Shown: in pieces, positions 1 through 8,780 of the stretch
Numbering within the stretch: position 1 is the stretch's first letter
Layout of the letters: each line of letters starts with the position of its first letter
Source: Pelomonas sp. Root405
GTDB lineage: Bacteria; Pseudomonadota; Gammaproteobacteria; Burkholderiales; Burkholderiaceae_C
Direction: 5' to 3'
DNA: 64,000 nucleotides
Assembly: GCF_001425165.1 (NCBI RefSeq)
Contig: NZ_LMDU01000001.1
Location: 156,075-220,074 of the forward strand
Program-made: the position numbers and the translations under genes
The notes under the pieces: model-generated
Databases searched by the model: none
Seen by the model: only the letters and a program-made list of their open reading frames with translations
Told to the model about the DNA's origin: nothing

Positions 1-323
1 GTTAGTTAGTCCAGCACGCCATGCCGGGAAAGCGGCGTTCACTGGCACGACTTTGCCAGCCGCTCGAACCCGCCGCAACGGTGGAATTTCCGGGCCAGCG
101 GCCTGGCAAACGAGGCCTCCCGGGCTGCCATGCTCGTGGCCGCATAGCAGCCGTTCATGGATGACGGCTCCTGGCCGGGACCGGGTCTTGCTTGGCCTGC
201 CGTTAGCTGACCTTCCCAGGAAAGGTCTGTCCATTTGAGTCGGCACACGTCCCATCAGGTGTAAGCCCGCTCCCGTAAATAAGCCGCCGCCGTGGCGCTG
301 CCCGTGGACAGCTTCACCGAGTC
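1..323. other. Left edge, no gene recognised
   Basis: I see no reading frame here with recognisable motifs or a convincing ribosome binding site. Short open frames exist on both strands but look like chance frames in GC-rich DNA. The stretch lies downstream of the desaturase gene, which reads leftwards into it. No terminator hairpin with a T-run was found. Confidence 0.4.
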
Positions 324-1565
324 TCAGCCGTACCTCAACCCCTGCCGAATCTGCTCGGCGGCGAAGGCCAGCGGCAGGACGAGTATGGCCAGCAGTTTGG
401 CAGCGCCCGAACGAGCCGCCAGCGCGATACACAGCGCCGGCAGGCCCGCGAGCTGCACGCCCGCAGCGGTCACGCTCAAGCGGCGGGCTGCGGGTCTGTG
501 GGTGAAGCCAGCACCCAGCAGGCGGTGCAGGAGCTCGGCACTCAGCAGGGTTGCCGGGCCTTCGCAGTGGATGCCATCTTGGTGCGCGTTGGCCAGCAGG
601 CGCCAAGCGTCGGCGAAGCGGGGCGAGCCCAAGGCGGCTGATGCCGGTTCCGCGCCGTCCAGCGCCCGCAACTCAGGTCGCATGGCCAAATCCTCCGGCA
701 ATCGGATGCTCCAGATCAGGCCCAGTTTGCGCAGCACGAGCAGCATCCACCAGCCAGGGTCCCACTCGCCGGCATACAGGCCGAGGCGCGCCGATCCGGG
801 GAAGGCGTGGTGGTTGTTGTGCCAGCTCTCGCCCATGGTAAGCAGTGACGTGAGCGGGATGTTTCGGCCCTGTACGGCGGCGCCGTCCACCACATGGTGC
901 ATGCCGCCGTGGTTGTGCGCGAAATATCCAATCAGCCAGTGGCCGAACACGCACGCCGTGACGCGGGCGCACGTACCCCAGAACACGAAGCTCCATCCGC
1001 CGACGGCGAACAGCAGCAGCGCGGGCGGGAACTGCTGCAGCATCCAGGTGCGCTCCAAGAATCGGTAGAAGCGGTCGCCCGCGATGCGCGACTCGATGTG
1101 TATGGCGGGCTCGCGCTCAAGCCGCAGCTCGCAGTGCAATTGCCACCAGGCGTCGCGCCAGAAGCTGCTGCCATGGCGCAAGTAGTCATGGCAGTCGGGC
1201 AGGCGTTGGGCATAGTCGCGCAGCTCGTGCTGGCGAAGGAGACCGAGAGGACCAGCCAGCCCGACCTGCACGCCGCTGTAGACCAGGGCGTACTCCAGCC
1301 ACTTGGGCGTTTGGAAGCTGTCATGGATGAGCTTGCGGTGGCTGCCGAGCGAGTGGCCGAACAGCAGCACGAAGGCGGTGCTGGCCAAGAAGACGCCAAA
1401 CGCCGCCCACGTGAAGGTGGCGAGTCCGCCAATGACGGCCGCCAGCGCCATGCTGGTGAACCAGAGGGACTTCAACGGCGACCAGGCGACGCGGCCCCGC
1501 AGCACGTCGGACGGGACGACGGCGCGTACGCGGTGGGTGTCGAGAGCGGCGGGGCAGGTGGGCAT
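324..1565 (-). CDS. Membrane fatty-acid (acyl-CoA) desaturase-like protein
   Basis: A 413-residue membrane protein of the di-iron fatty-acid desaturase family, expected to insert a double bond into acyl chains at the inner membrane. Hydrophobic stretches lie at about residues 35-70 and 180-215. Histidine box 1 is H71-x4-H76 with H81 beyond it. The third box is H249-x2-H252-H253 (SWHNNHH), preceded by an HNHGGMHH stretch near residue 218. The middle box is atypical: around H113 the sequence reads HELRDYAQ, not the usual HxxHH. A C-terminal extension of about 120 residues ends in hydrophobic segments. The gene starts 4 bases after the stop of the ArsR-type gene upstream, so the two should be cotranscribed and membrane lipid unsaturation placed under that repressor. 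Family is fairly secure; substrate and bond position are unknown. Confidence 0.8.
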   Translation of the reverse strand: MPTCPAALDTHRVRAVVPSDVLRGRVAWSPLKSLWFTSMALAAVIGGLATFTWAAFGVFLASTAFVLLFGHSLGSHRKLIHDSFQTPKWLEYALVYSGVQVGLAGPLGLLRQHELRDYAQRLPDCHDYLRHGSSFWRDAWWQLHCELRLEREPAIHIESRIAGDRFYRFLERTWMLQQFPPALLLFAVGGWSFVFWGTCARVTACVFGHWLIGYFAHNHGGMHHVVDGAAVQGRNIPLTSLLTMGESWHNNHHAFPGSARLGLYAGEWDPGWWMLLVLRKLGLIWSIRLPEDLAMRPELRALDGAEPASAALGSPRFADAWRLLANAHQDGIHCEGPATLLSAELLHRLLGAGFTHRPAARRLSVTAAGVQLAGLPALCIALAARSGAAKLLAILVLPLAFAAEQIRQGLRYG

Positions 1566-1569
1566 GGCA

Positions 1570-1938
1570 TCAGCTTTTGACGGATTTCAGGGCGGGCTTG
1601 GGTGCGCGAAGCTTTGCGATGGTCTTGGACTCGCGCTTGAGCGGACGTCCCACCGGGCATAGCTCGAAGGCGTAGCCGGTGAGGCTGGTGACGAGGCTGT
1701 CGCGGTTGATGGCGTAGTGCACGAACTGGCCGCGCCGCTCGCTGGTGACGAGGCCCGCGTTCTCGAGCACCGACAAGTGGCGCGAGATGGCCGGCGCGCT
1801 CATGGCGAAGCGCTGGGCCAGGTCAGAGGTGGTCAGCTCGGCCTCGGACAGGTAGGCCAGGATCTGCCGGCGCGGGCTGGAGGCAAGGGCTTCGAAGATC
1901 TTGTCGAGCGCAGCGGTCATTTGGTCGCGGTCAAGCAT
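1570..1938 (-). CDS. ArsR-family winged-helix transcriptional regulator
   Basis: A 122-residue ArsR/SmtB-type repressor. The winged helix-turn-helix spans roughly residues 10-85, with the typical ASSPRRQILAYL entry helix and recognition-helix segment MSAPAISRHLSVLENAGLV. No cysteine or histidine cluster typical of metal sensors is visible, so it resembles the non-metal SdpR-like branch. The ATG at 1938 was chosen because it falls in the AT-rich region just inside a dyad that looks like its own operator. An ATG at 1920 is the alternative, and neither has a clear Shine-Dalgarno. It is followed directly by the desaturase gene, its probable target. Confidence 0.8.
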   Translation of the reverse strand: MLDRDQMTAALDKIFEALASSPRRQILAYLSEAELTTSDLAQRFAMSAPAISRHLSVLENAGLVTSERRGQFVHYAINRDSLVTSLTGYAFELCPVGRPLKRESKTIAKLRAPKPALKSVKS

Positions 1939-1939
1939 T

Positions 1940-1966
1940 AGCAAATTCGTTAATTCATTATTTGCT
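1940..1966. promoter_or_regulatory. Candidate ArsR operator
   Basis: Seven-base inverted arms, AGCAAAT (1940-1946) and ATTTGCT (1960-1966), flank a 13-base AT-rich core containing TTAA. The dyad abuts the ATG chosen for the ArsR-type gene and is strikingly AT-rich in a GC-rich window. This is where an autoregulated ArsR operon normally carries its operator. Binding is inferred from position and symmetry only. Confidence 0.5.
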
Positions 1967-2121
1967 GAAGGCTCTACGTCCGTCAAGCAAGGGGATCCCG
2001 ACATGAACCGAAACCCGAGCACCCTGGGCGGCGTTGCTGTCAATGCGGCTGTCGTACTGGTCCAGCCGCTTGTCTTGGTACTAGCGGCCGCTTCCGCAAG
2101 GGACGGCCGCCGTAGGCTCCC

Positions 2122-2745
2122 TCAGATTTCCGTCTGCTCAGAGATTTCGAGGGCGTCATCGACCTCGATGCCAAGGTAACGCACCGTGGACTCCAGCTTG
2201 GAGTGCCCGAGCAGCAGTTGCACAGCGCGCAGGTTCTTGGTCCGCCGATAGATCAACGTAGCCTTGGTCCTTCGCATGGAATGCGTCCCGTAGTCGGCGG
2301 GGTCGAGCCCTAGCTCCTCGACCCAGCCCTCAAGGATTCGGGCGTACTGCCTCGTCCCCAGATGCGGCGACCCGTGCATGCGACTCGGGAACAGGAAGTC
2401 CTCGGATCTCAGGCCGGCTTGCTTAATCCAACGCTGCACCGCGTCGCGGGTCACCGGCGTGATCTCGAACTGAACGGGGCGCTGAGTCTTGTGCTGCATC
2501 ACGACTGCCCGACTGGCCACAGTGTCGCCGTGGCAGACATCTCGGACCTTGAGCGAGACGAGGTCGCAACCTCGAAGCTTGCTATCGATGCCCAGGTTGA
2601 ACAGCGCGAGCTCGCGAACGCGGTCCTCCATTTGGAGCCGGACTCGGAGTGCCCAGATGTCCTTGACCTTGAACGGCGCCTTCTGGCCGACGATCTTTGC
2701 CTTGTTCCACGGCTCGCGCGACAGGGTGTTGGCTGCTGATCCCAT
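2122..2745 (-). CDS. Compact tyrosine recombinase / integrase
   Basis: A 207-residue site-specific recombinase of the tyrosine family, essentially the catalytic domain with a short N-terminus (similar in size to FimB/FimE-type inverters). All catalytic positions are visible in order: Arg in SKLRGCDLVSL, Lys in HKTQ, His and Arg in HSMRRTKATL, His in LLGHSKLES, and the nucleophilic Tyr in TVRYLGI near the C-terminus. The start at 2745 was chosen because GGGAG lies 7 bases upstream; longer frames lack a ribosome binding site. It stands alone between a desaturase operon and a LysR gene, so it may mark an end of an inserted segment or be a relic. It appears intact. Confidence 0.85.
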   Translation of the reverse strand: MGSAANTLSREPWNKAKIVGQKAPFKVKDIWALRVRLQMEDRVRELALFNLGIDSKLRGCDLVSLKVRDVCHGDTVASRAVVMQHKTQRPVQFEITPVTRDAVQRWIKQAGLRSEDFLFPSRMHGSPHLGTRQYARILEGWVEELGLDPADYGTHSMRRTKATLIYRRTKNLRAVQLLLGHSKLESTVRYLGIEVDDALEISEQTEI

Positions 2746-3060
2746 GATGGTCTCCCATCGAGTTGAGGGCCAACAAGCATGCGCCTGGGCCGCCCGCATC
2801 GATAGGCTTGGCGCCTTGGCCCTTCCTTTCCTGCCATGCTTCAAGGTCCGCTTTGCGGCGCATGAACGACCTCACGCTGCCGGCCACAAGCAGCCGTTGG
2901 GTGGTGCGTCCGGAAGCGGACGTCGATTACCCAGACCAGCTCATTGCATCAAAGCTTCGATCAATGGGCAGGTGGGCGGAGCGGGCGTCGGCGCCTAGCT
3001 GAAGGGTAATCGCGTGTCGCCGAGGGCTGAACCTTCGACATGCGAAGCGGGGCCGGGACG

Positions 3061-3993
3061 TTAGCGGGCAGCCCCAGCGGTCGCATCTGCCTGGGCGATG
3101 AACGCCAGCAACGCGGGCGTCGACTGCTTCTGGCGATGCACAACCAGATGACATTGCCGAAGCTGCCGCGGCAATGTCGTGGCGACGCGGCACAGACGTC
3201 CGGCCTCCAGCGCATCGTTCACTACCCAGGCGGACAGGCAGGCCACCCCCAACCCTTCCTGAGCGGCACGCTGGATGGCTTCCGAACTGCCCAGCTCGAT
3301 GCTCCGCCGGTAAGAGCGCAGGTGGGGCAGCAGGCTCTGGTCGGTCGCTTCGCGTGTGCCTGAGCCCGATTCGCGCACCAGCCACACCGCCTCACGCAGC
3401 GTGCGCTGGGGAATGCGCTCGCCTGCCGTACTCGACCGGGCCAGCGCACTGTCGGGTGCAGCCACGACCACCATCTCGTCTTGGAGCCAGGGCGTGACCA
3501 CCAGCGCTGGCTGGTGGCAGGGCCCCTCGATCAGTCCCACGTCGAGTTCGAATGCGGCCACGGCATCGCAGATGGCGGCGGTGTTTCCGATCACGACCTT
3601 CGATCGCCAGGCGGCGGCGCTGCCAGGTTGCTGGGCCCCCATGAAGCCGGCGAGCAGCTTTGGCAACACGTAGTTGCCGATCGTCGTGCTGGCGCCGATG
3701 CGCAGCGACTGCGCCTGCGCGCTGCCGTCGCGCGACATCTGCTCGATGCCGGCGGCGCCATCCAGCAAAGCCAAAGCCCGCGGCAAGAGCGTGCGGCCGT
3801 TGTCGTTCAGCAGCAGGCGCTTGCCGACGCGGTCGAACAGGCGCAGCGACAGCAAGCGTTCCAGTTCGTTAACGGCCGAACTGGTGGCCGATTGCGATAG
3901 CGCGATCTCAGCGCTGGCCGCCGTGGTGCTGCCGCTGCGAGCCACTGCCACGAAGATCTGCAACTGGCGCAGCGTGAGCCGCAGTACATCCAT
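3061..3993 (-). CDS. LysR-family regulator (YeiE/CbbR-like)
   Basis: A 310-residue LysR-type regulator. The N-terminal winged helix covers about residues 4-63 (LRQLQIFVAVARSGSTTAAS, then ALSQSATSSAVNELERLL) and a type-2 periplasmic-binding-fold effector domain follows from about residue 90. It is divergent from the YeiH-type exporter gene with 117 bases between start codons, the usual arrangement for a regulator controlling its neighbour. YeiE-type proteins elsewhere sense sulfite; that ligand is a family-based guess supported by the sulfite dehydrogenase 11 kb downstream. Confidence 0.88.
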   Translation of the reverse strand: MDVLRLTLRQLQIFVAVARSGSTTAASAEIALSQSATSSAVNELERLLSLRLFDRVGKRLLLNDNGRTLLPRALALLDGAAGIEQMSRDGSAQAQSLRIGASTTIGNYVLPKLLAGFMGAQQPGSAAAWRSKVVIGNTAAICDAVAAFELDVGLIEGPCHQPALVVTPWLQDEMVVVAAPDSALARSSTAGERIPQRTLREAVWLVRESGSGTREATDQSLLPHLRSYRRSIELGSSEAIQRAAQEGLGVACLSAWVVNDALEAGRLCRVATTLPRQLRQCHLVVHRQKQSTPALLAFIAQADATAGAAR

Positions 3994-4110
3994 CGGGGTT
4001 GCCTCTATCTAGCGATTCGGTCGTTTGATCTTACGCAGATAACCCGTTGGACCGATCACAAGCCAAGTCCGAGACTCGCCTTCATTCCCTCCTCTTGCCT
4101 GAAAACCCGC

Positions 4111-5223
4111 ATGACCACCACCGCATTTCGACGCACCACAGAGTCTTCAGCCGCCACGCCGCGCGCCTGGACCCGCCTGCTTCCCGGCCTGGCCCTGAGC
4201 GGCGCGCTGGCCGCTGCCGGCGTGGCGCTGGGCCGCATCGGCTGGCTGCAGGACCACGGCTTCAGTGCGCTGACGCTGGCCATCGTGCTGGGCATGATCG
4301 TCGGCAACACGGTCTATCCGCTGGTCCCGCGCCTGGCCGCGGCCAGCGGTGCCGGCGTCAACGTCTCCAAGCAGAACCTGCTGCGCCTGGGCGTGGTGCT
4401 GTACGGCCTGCGGCTGACGGTGCAGGACATCGGCCATGTCGGCATCGCCGGCGTCGCCATCGACGCGCTGGTGCTGGGCTCGACCTTCGCGCTGGCCTGC
4501 TTCATCGGCACGCGCTGGCTGGGCCTGGACCGCAAGACGGCGATGCTGATCGGCGCCGGCAGTTCCATCTGCGGTGCCGCCGCGGTGATGGCCGCCGAGC
4601 CGGTGGTCAAGGCGCGCGCCGAGCAGGTCACGGTGGCCGTCGCCACGGTTGTGGTGTTTGGAACGCTGGCCATCTTCCTGTACCCCGCGCTGTTCCAGCT
4701 GAACCAGCACTTGGAGCTGATTCCGGGCGGTGCCAACGGCTTCGGCATCTATGCGGGCTCGACCATCCACGAGGTGGCTCAGGTGGTGGCTGCGGCACGG
4801 TCGGTGGGCCCGGATGCGGCCAACTCGGCCGTCATCGCGAAGATGGTGCGCGTGATGATGCTCGCACCCTTCCTGGTGATGCTGTCGGCCTGGCTGGCGC
4901 GCGACGACAAACGCCACGCCAACACGTCGACCGCAACCGACCAGGCCAAAGGCAAGCTCGCCGTGCCCTGGTTTGCCTTCGGCTTCGTCGCGGTGGTGTT
5001 GTTCAACTCGCTGCAGTGGCTGCCGGCCTCGGTGGTGGCGGTGACGACCGAGATCGACACCGCGCTGCTGGCCATGGCCATGGCCGCGCTCGGCCTGGCC
5101 ACGCATTTCGGTGCCATTCGCAAGGCAGGGGCCAAGCCGCTGCTGCTGGCGCTGATCCTGTTCGGCTGGCTGATCGTCGGCGGTGCATTGATCAACCGCT
5201 GGGTGCCGGCCCTGCTGGGCTGA
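4111..5223 (+). CDS. yeiH: YeiH-family putative sulfate exporter (UPF0324)
   Basis: A 370-residue polytopic inner-membrane protein with about ten hydrophobic segments and the conserved family stretches LAIVLGMIVGNTVYP, NLLRLGVVLYGLRLT and GAGSSICGAAAVMA. The family is annotated as putative sulfate exporters on genetic context, without a firmly established substrate. If correct, it would export sulfate or a related oxyanion made when sulfite is oxidised. It lies divergent from the LysR gene and is followed by an exported propeller gene with its own promoter-like site. Confidence 0.85.
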   Translation: MTTTAFRRTTESSAATPRAWTRLLPGLALSGALAAAGVALGRIGWLQDHGFSALTLAIVLGMIVGNTVYPLVPRLAAASGAGVNVSKQNLLRLGVVLYGLRLTVQDIGHVGIAGVAIDALVLGSTFALACFIGTRWLGLDRKTAMLIGAGSSICGAAAVMAAEPVVKARAEQVTVAVATVVVFGTLAIFLYPALFQLNQHLELIPGGANGFGIYAGSTIHEVAQVVAAARSVGPDAANSAVIAKMVRVMMLAPFLVMLSAWLARDDKRHANTSTATDQAKGKLAVPWFAFGFVAVVLFNSLQWLPASVVAVTTEIDTALLAMAMAALGLATHFGAIRKAGAKPLLLALILFGWLIVGGALINRWVPALLG

Positions 5224-5245
5224 GGCCTCGAATTCACGGCCCGAC

Positions 5246-5271
5246 GGAATATGCCGCCGGCCGTCAACGTC
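5246..5271 (+). promoter_or_regulatory. ECF-type promoter, class 1 (copy 1)
   Basis: GGAATA at 5246-5251, exactly 16 bases, then CGTC at 5268-5271, with a C before the first box. It lies 49 bases before the ATG of the propeller gene at 5321. The same two boxes with the same 16-base spacer occur before three other genes in this cluster, including the operon that encodes an ECF sigma factor at 10681. The layout fits a -35/-10 pair of an extracytoplasmic-function sigma factor. Confidence 0.7.
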
Positions 5272-5320
5272 CACCAAAGCGAACCTGTTTCCCTTTTCAT
5301 CCCTCCACGAAAGACATCCC

Positions 5321-6355
5321 ATGAACACCTTCTTCCGCACCACCGCGCTGGCCTTGTGCAGCACCTTCGTCCTGGTGGCGGCCAGCCTGCCCGCAGGCGC
5401 CGCAGAAGCCACCCCGGCCCGCGTCACCTTCGACGGCCAGATCCGCAACAACTCGCTGGCGCTAAGCCCCGACGAGGCCACCGCCGTCGTGTCCTACAGC
5501 GAACGGCCCGATGTCATCGTCTACGACCTGGCCACCGGCGCCGTGCGCGGTGTGCTGCGCGGCTACGTCACGCCGCGCAACATCGTCTTCGCGCCCGACG
5601 GCAAGAGCTTCTATGTCTCCGACAGCAGCCTGGGCACGGTGACGCGCCTGGACACCACCACGCTCAAGCCGCTGGCCACCGCGTCGACGCTGGCGGCCGG
5701 CCCCGGCGCCTTCGGCACCGCGCTCAGCAAGGACGGCAGCGCGCTGTACGTCAACAACCAGGCCAGCAGCACCGTGACGCGACTGGACACCGCCAGCGGG
5801 CAGGCCAAGGCCGTGATCACCGGCTTTGCGCAGCCGCGCCAGGGCGTGCGCCTGAGCCCGGACGGCAGCAAGCTCTACGTCACCAACTTCCTGGGCGACA
5901 AGGTCACCATCGTCGACACGCAGACCGACAAGATCGAGGGCGAGATCGCGGGCTTCAACAAGATCCGCGCCATCTCGGTCACCGCCGACGGCAAGACCCT
6001 GTTCGCGGCCAACAGCGGCAGCAACGACATCGCGGTGGTGGACATCGGTGCGCGCCGCGTCACCAGTACCGTGCCGGTGGGCCGCGACCCCTACGGCGCT
6101 GCGCTCACGCCGGATGGCCGCTTCGTCTACTCGGGCAACCTGGCCGACAACACGGTGTCGGTGATCGACGTGGCCACGTTGAAGGTGGTCGCCACCATCG
6201 CCGGATTCAAGCAGCCGCGCCAGGCCATCGTGTTCACGCGCGACGGCCGCACAGCCTATGTGCTGAACGAGGACCTGAGCATCTCCAAGGTCGAGCGCGC
6301 CGGGCAGCGCATCGTCGCCACGGTGGCCGCACCGCAGGCGTTGACAGCGTACTGA
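5321..6355 (+). CDS. Exported YncE-like beta-propeller (YVTN repeats)
   Basis: A 344-residue protein with a clear signal peptide (charged start, hydrophobic core to about residue 25, cleavage after AGA). The rest is a chain of about seven roughly 42-residue repeats carrying patterns such as LSPDG, VTADGKTLFAANSG and LTPDGRFVYSG, typical of YVTN/YncE propellers. These are periplasmic folds without established catalysis, often found beside redox enzymes. A class 1 ECF promoter-like site lies just upstream. A second, Tat-type propeller occurs at 12301. Confidence 0.85.
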   Translation: MNTFFRTTALALCSTFVLVAASLPAGAAEATPARVTFDGQIRNNSLALSPDEATAVVSYSERPDVIVYDLATGAVRGVLRGYVTPRNIVFAPDGKSFYVSDSSLGTVTRLDTTTLKPLATASTLAAGPGAFGTALSKDGSALYVNNQASSTVTRLDTASGQAKAVITGFAQPRQGVRLSPDGSKLYVTNFLGDKVTIVDTQTDKIEGEIAGFNKIRAISVTADGKTLFAANSGSNDIAVVDIGARRVTSTVPVGRDPYGAALTPDGRFVYSGNLADNTVSVIDVATLKVVATIAGFKQPRQAIVFTRDGRTAYVLNEDLSISKVERAGQRIVATVAAPQALTAY

Positions 6356-6569
6356 ATCGCCGGCCCACGGCCCAGAATGAAGCGCCCGAGCCGGCGGCCG
6401 CCGATCAGCGTGACTCCGCGCTCAAGGAACTTGGAAACGTCGTTCGCGGCACCGGCCGCATCCGCGCTCAATCCCCGATCTTGGGCTGTCAGAGGATCTT
6501 TCGCCGTGCGACCAAGCCCAAGGCTTTCCGCTTCCGGCTGGCCTTGCTGCCCCCCGCATAAAGGACCGA

Positions 6570-7541
6570 ATGAAGACGCTTACCAACCCTTGCCGGCGCC
6601 GATGGGCGTCGCTCTGCCTGGCCTTGTGCACGCTGCCCGCGGCGTTCTCAGCTCATGCCCAGACGGCTGCCCCGCCTGCGCTGGAACTGGTGGTGCTGGG
6701 CTCGGGCGGCCCGGGTGCCACCGGCCGCGCGGGTTCGGCCTATGCCGTGCTGGTGGACGGCGTGGCGCGGGTCTTCGTCGACGCCGGCCCGGGCTCTTTC
6801 GTGCGCCTGGGCGAAGCCAAGCTGGCGCTGGGCCGGGCCGACATCGTGCTTCTGACGCACCTGCATGTGGACCACGCTGGCGGACTGCCGGGGCTGTTCA
6901 AGGCCCGTGCGGTGTCCAGCCGCGGACCGGTCGAATTCAAGATTTTCGGGCCGGCAGGGCGGCGTGCGGTCAACGCCGACGACGCTGACTTCCCCGCCAC
7001 CAGCCGCTTCATCGACCTCTTGTTCGGCAAGCAGGGCGCCTTCGGCTACCTGAAGGACTTCTCGGCGCCGCTGCGCTTTCAAGTGAACGACATCGACGCA
7101 CCCGCCACGGCGTCAGCCCTGCCCGAAGTGCGCACGGTGTTCGATGAGGGCGGCCTGCGCATCAGCGCCGTGGCCGGCCACCACCGCGACGCACCGGCGG
7201 TGGTCTACCGCATCGACCACGCCGGCAAGAGCATCACCTTCAGCGGCGACATCGACGCCAGCGGGCTGGCGGGTCTGCGGCGAATCGCCCAAGGCACCAG
7301 CCTGCTGGTCTTCAACAGCGTGGTGCTCGACCCACCCGGCTCGCCCGACGTGCTGTACACCTTGCACACGCCACCCAAGGCCATCGGCGAAGTGGCTGAT
7401 GCGGTGCGCGCCGGCCAGCTGCTGCTGAGCCACTTGTCGCCCGCGCTCGACGCGCAGCGTGACGCTGTGAAGGCGTCGATCACTGCGCACTATGCCGGCG
7501 GGGTGGTGTTTGCGCAAGACGGTCAGCGGCTGGCGCCCTGA
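6570..7541 (+). CDS. Exported metallo-beta-lactamase-fold hydrolase
   Basis: A 323-residue protein with a signal peptide ending near SAHA (residue 30). The mature part begins with the MBL opening strand LELVVLGSGGPG and carries the metal motif HLHVDHAG with H97, H99, D101 and H102. Further ligands plausibly sit in AGHHRD and in the later FSGDID segment. The AAAGGA sequence before the ATG supports the start. Substrate is unknown; relatives include arylsulfatase-like and RNase Z-like hydrolases. It lies 214 bases after the propeller gene with no obvious ECF promoter, and its 3' end overlaps the convergent gene by 19 bases. Confidence 0.82.
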   Translation: MKTLTNPCRRRWASLCLALCTLPAAFSAHAQTAAPPALELVVLGSGGPGATGRAGSAYAVLVDGVARVFVDAGPGSFVRLGEAKLALGRADIVLLTHLHVDHAGGLPGLFKARAVSSRGPVEFKIFGPAGRRAVNADDADFPATSRFIDLLFGKQGAFGYLKDFSAPLRFQVNDIDAPATASALPEVRTVFDEGGLRISAVAGHHRDAPAVVYRIDHAGKSITFSGDIDASGLAGLRRIAQGTSLLVFNSVVLDPPGSPDVLYTLHTPPKAIGEVADAVRAGQLLLSHLSPALDAQRDAVKASITAHYAGGVVFAQDGQRLAP

Positions 7542-7972
7542 GGCGCGCAGCCGCCGGCGATAGTGGCGGTACCAGCCCCGAGTTCGACGCCCGTGCCTAC
7601 CGACCCCACGAAGGTGATCACGCGAGCCATGCCGTCGGGCCACAGGAACACGGCGGCGTCGAACTTCATGCGCTGGCCGACCGATGGGCTGCCGCTCACG
7701 AAACCTTCGGTGCCGACACCGCGGTCCAGGCCCCGCAAGTAGAAGGCGCCCGCCGTGGTGCCGAGGGCGTCGGCAAAGGTGCCCGAGAAGCTGAAGGTGT
7801 CGCTGGCCGGGTCGTAGCCGGCGAACGCGCTCGCCACATCCACGTCGCCGTTCTGCGGACCGATGTACGTGGGCAGTAGGTCGCCAATGGGGTCGGTGAT
7901 GCCTTGCGCCAGCGCACCGGTCGCGGCGGTGAACAAGCTGGCCAGCAGCAGGAAGGTCAGGGTTCGCTTCAT
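7523..7972 (-). CDS. Small exported protein of unknown function
   Basis: A 149-residue protein with a good signal peptide (KRTLTFLLLASLFTAATG, cleavage near ALA, residue 22). The mature part is rich in Gly, Ala, Thr and aromatic residues and has the look of a small beta-sandwich. I recognise no family motif. It is convergent with the MBL-fold gene, overlapping it by 19 bases. It is the only gene between 4.1 and 16.9 kb on the minus strand and has no ECF-type box on its own upstream side. Confidence 0.6.
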   Translation of the reverse strand: MKRTLTFLLLASLFTAATGALAQGITDPIGDLLPTYIGPQNGDVDVASAFAGYDPASDTFSFSGTFADALGTTAGAFYLRGLDRGVGTEGFVSGSPSVGQRMKFDAAVFLWPDGMARVITFVGSVGTGVELGAGTATIAGGCAPQGASR

Positions 7973-8044
7973 CGGAGCAATTGGTGGAGCGTGTCGGGCG
8001 GGTCAACTGCCGATGGCGTGACAGAAAAAGTTTTTGCGTGGGCC

Positions 8045-8070
8045 GGAATAGACCGCCTGCCGGCGCCGTC
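8045..8070 (+). promoter_or_regulatory. ECF-type promoter, class 1 (copy 2)
   Basis: GGAATA at 8045-8050, 16 bases, CGTC at 8067-8070, again preceded by C. It lies 83 bases before the ATG of the NTF2-like gene at 8154, in the divergent region between that gene and the minus-strand exported protein. Confidence 0.7.
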
Positions 8071-8153
8071 TGCCCTTGTGTCGGGACCTCATGGACCCTT
8101 CATCCACCACCGACCACCCCTCACTTCACCTCAAGCCTTCAACGGAGCCCTCC

Positions 8154-8618
8154 ATGTTCAAGACATTCGCCTTTGCCGCCACTGCCCTGACGCTTGCCGC
8201 TGGCAGCGCCTTCGCCGCCCCTTCCGACGACGCCCGCACGCACTTCCAGGCCATCGCTTCGGGCGACACCCAGATCGTGATGCGCGCCTACGCCGACCAT
8301 GCCCAGCTGAACTGGGTCGGCGGCCCGCTGGACGGCACCTACGCCACCACCGACGCCATCCGCGGCACCTGGGAAAAGTTCGGCAAGGCCGTCGGCCCGC
8401 TGAAGCTCACCATCGGCTCCATCGAAGAATCGGCCAACCCCAAGGGCTCGACGGTCTCCGCCAACGTCGTCTTCGAAGGCAAGCAGCCGATCAAGGTGCG
8501 TTACGTGCTGACCTACCGCGAAGGCAAGATCGTCAGCGAAACGTGGCAGATCGACCCCAAGCTGAACGTCGCCCTGGCAGCCACTGCCGAAACCGCCGGT
8601 AAGACCGCGACCTACTGA
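8154..8618 (+). CDS. Exported SnoaL/NTF2-like protein
   Basis: A 154-residue protein: a signal peptide of about 20 residues (cleavage after FAA), then an NTF2/SnoaL-type cone fold suggested by DDARTHFQAIASGDTQIVM, YADHAQLNWVGGPLDGTY and a final strand pair VRYVLTYREGKIVSETWQID. Such folds bind small ligands or act as isomerase-like enzymes; no catalytic assignment is possible. The start follows GGAG by 7 bases. It has its own class 1 ECF promoter-like site, so it probably belongs to the stress regulon. Confidence 0.78.
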   Translation: MFKTFAFAATALTLAAGSAFAAPSDDARTHFQAIASGDTQIVMRAYADHAQLNWVGGPLDGTYATTDAIRGTWEKFGKAVGPLKLTIGSIEESANPKGSTVSANVVFEGKQPIKVRYVLTYREGKIVSETWQIDPKLNVALAATAETAGKTATY

Positions 8619-8701
8619 TCCACCAGCGCCGCGCCGCACCGGGCCAGACCGGGGGCGGTGCGCACCTGCGTCGTTCGGGTTCATTCCCCGCAGTTGACAA
8701 C

Positions 8702-8727
8702 GGAATACCCGCAAGCACCCGTGCGTC
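8702..8727 (+). promoter_or_regulatory. ECF-type promoter, class 1 (copy 3)
   Basis: GGAATA at 8702-8707, 16 bases, CGTC at 8724-8727, preceded by C, 53 bases before the ATG at 8781. Same spacing as the other three copies. Confidence 0.7.
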
Positions 8728-8780
8728 GACCTGTTTGAAGTGGTTGACGCACTGCTCACCCGTCCACCCAGGAGCTCCCC

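Noticed and set aside
1570-2043. Longer ArsR start (TTG at 2043)
   Set aside because: It would add 35 unrelated residues and place the operator-like dyad inside the coding region; no Shine-Dalgarno.
4147-5481. 444-codon open frame antisense to yeiH and the first propeller
   Set aside because: Composition is Arg/His/Gln/Gly-rich with no motif; typical antisense shadow of GC-rich coding DNA.
8630-8690. GC-rich hairpin after the NTF2-like gene as a terminator
   Set aside because: The pairing (GCACCG with CGGTGC) is short with a large loop and has no T-run.
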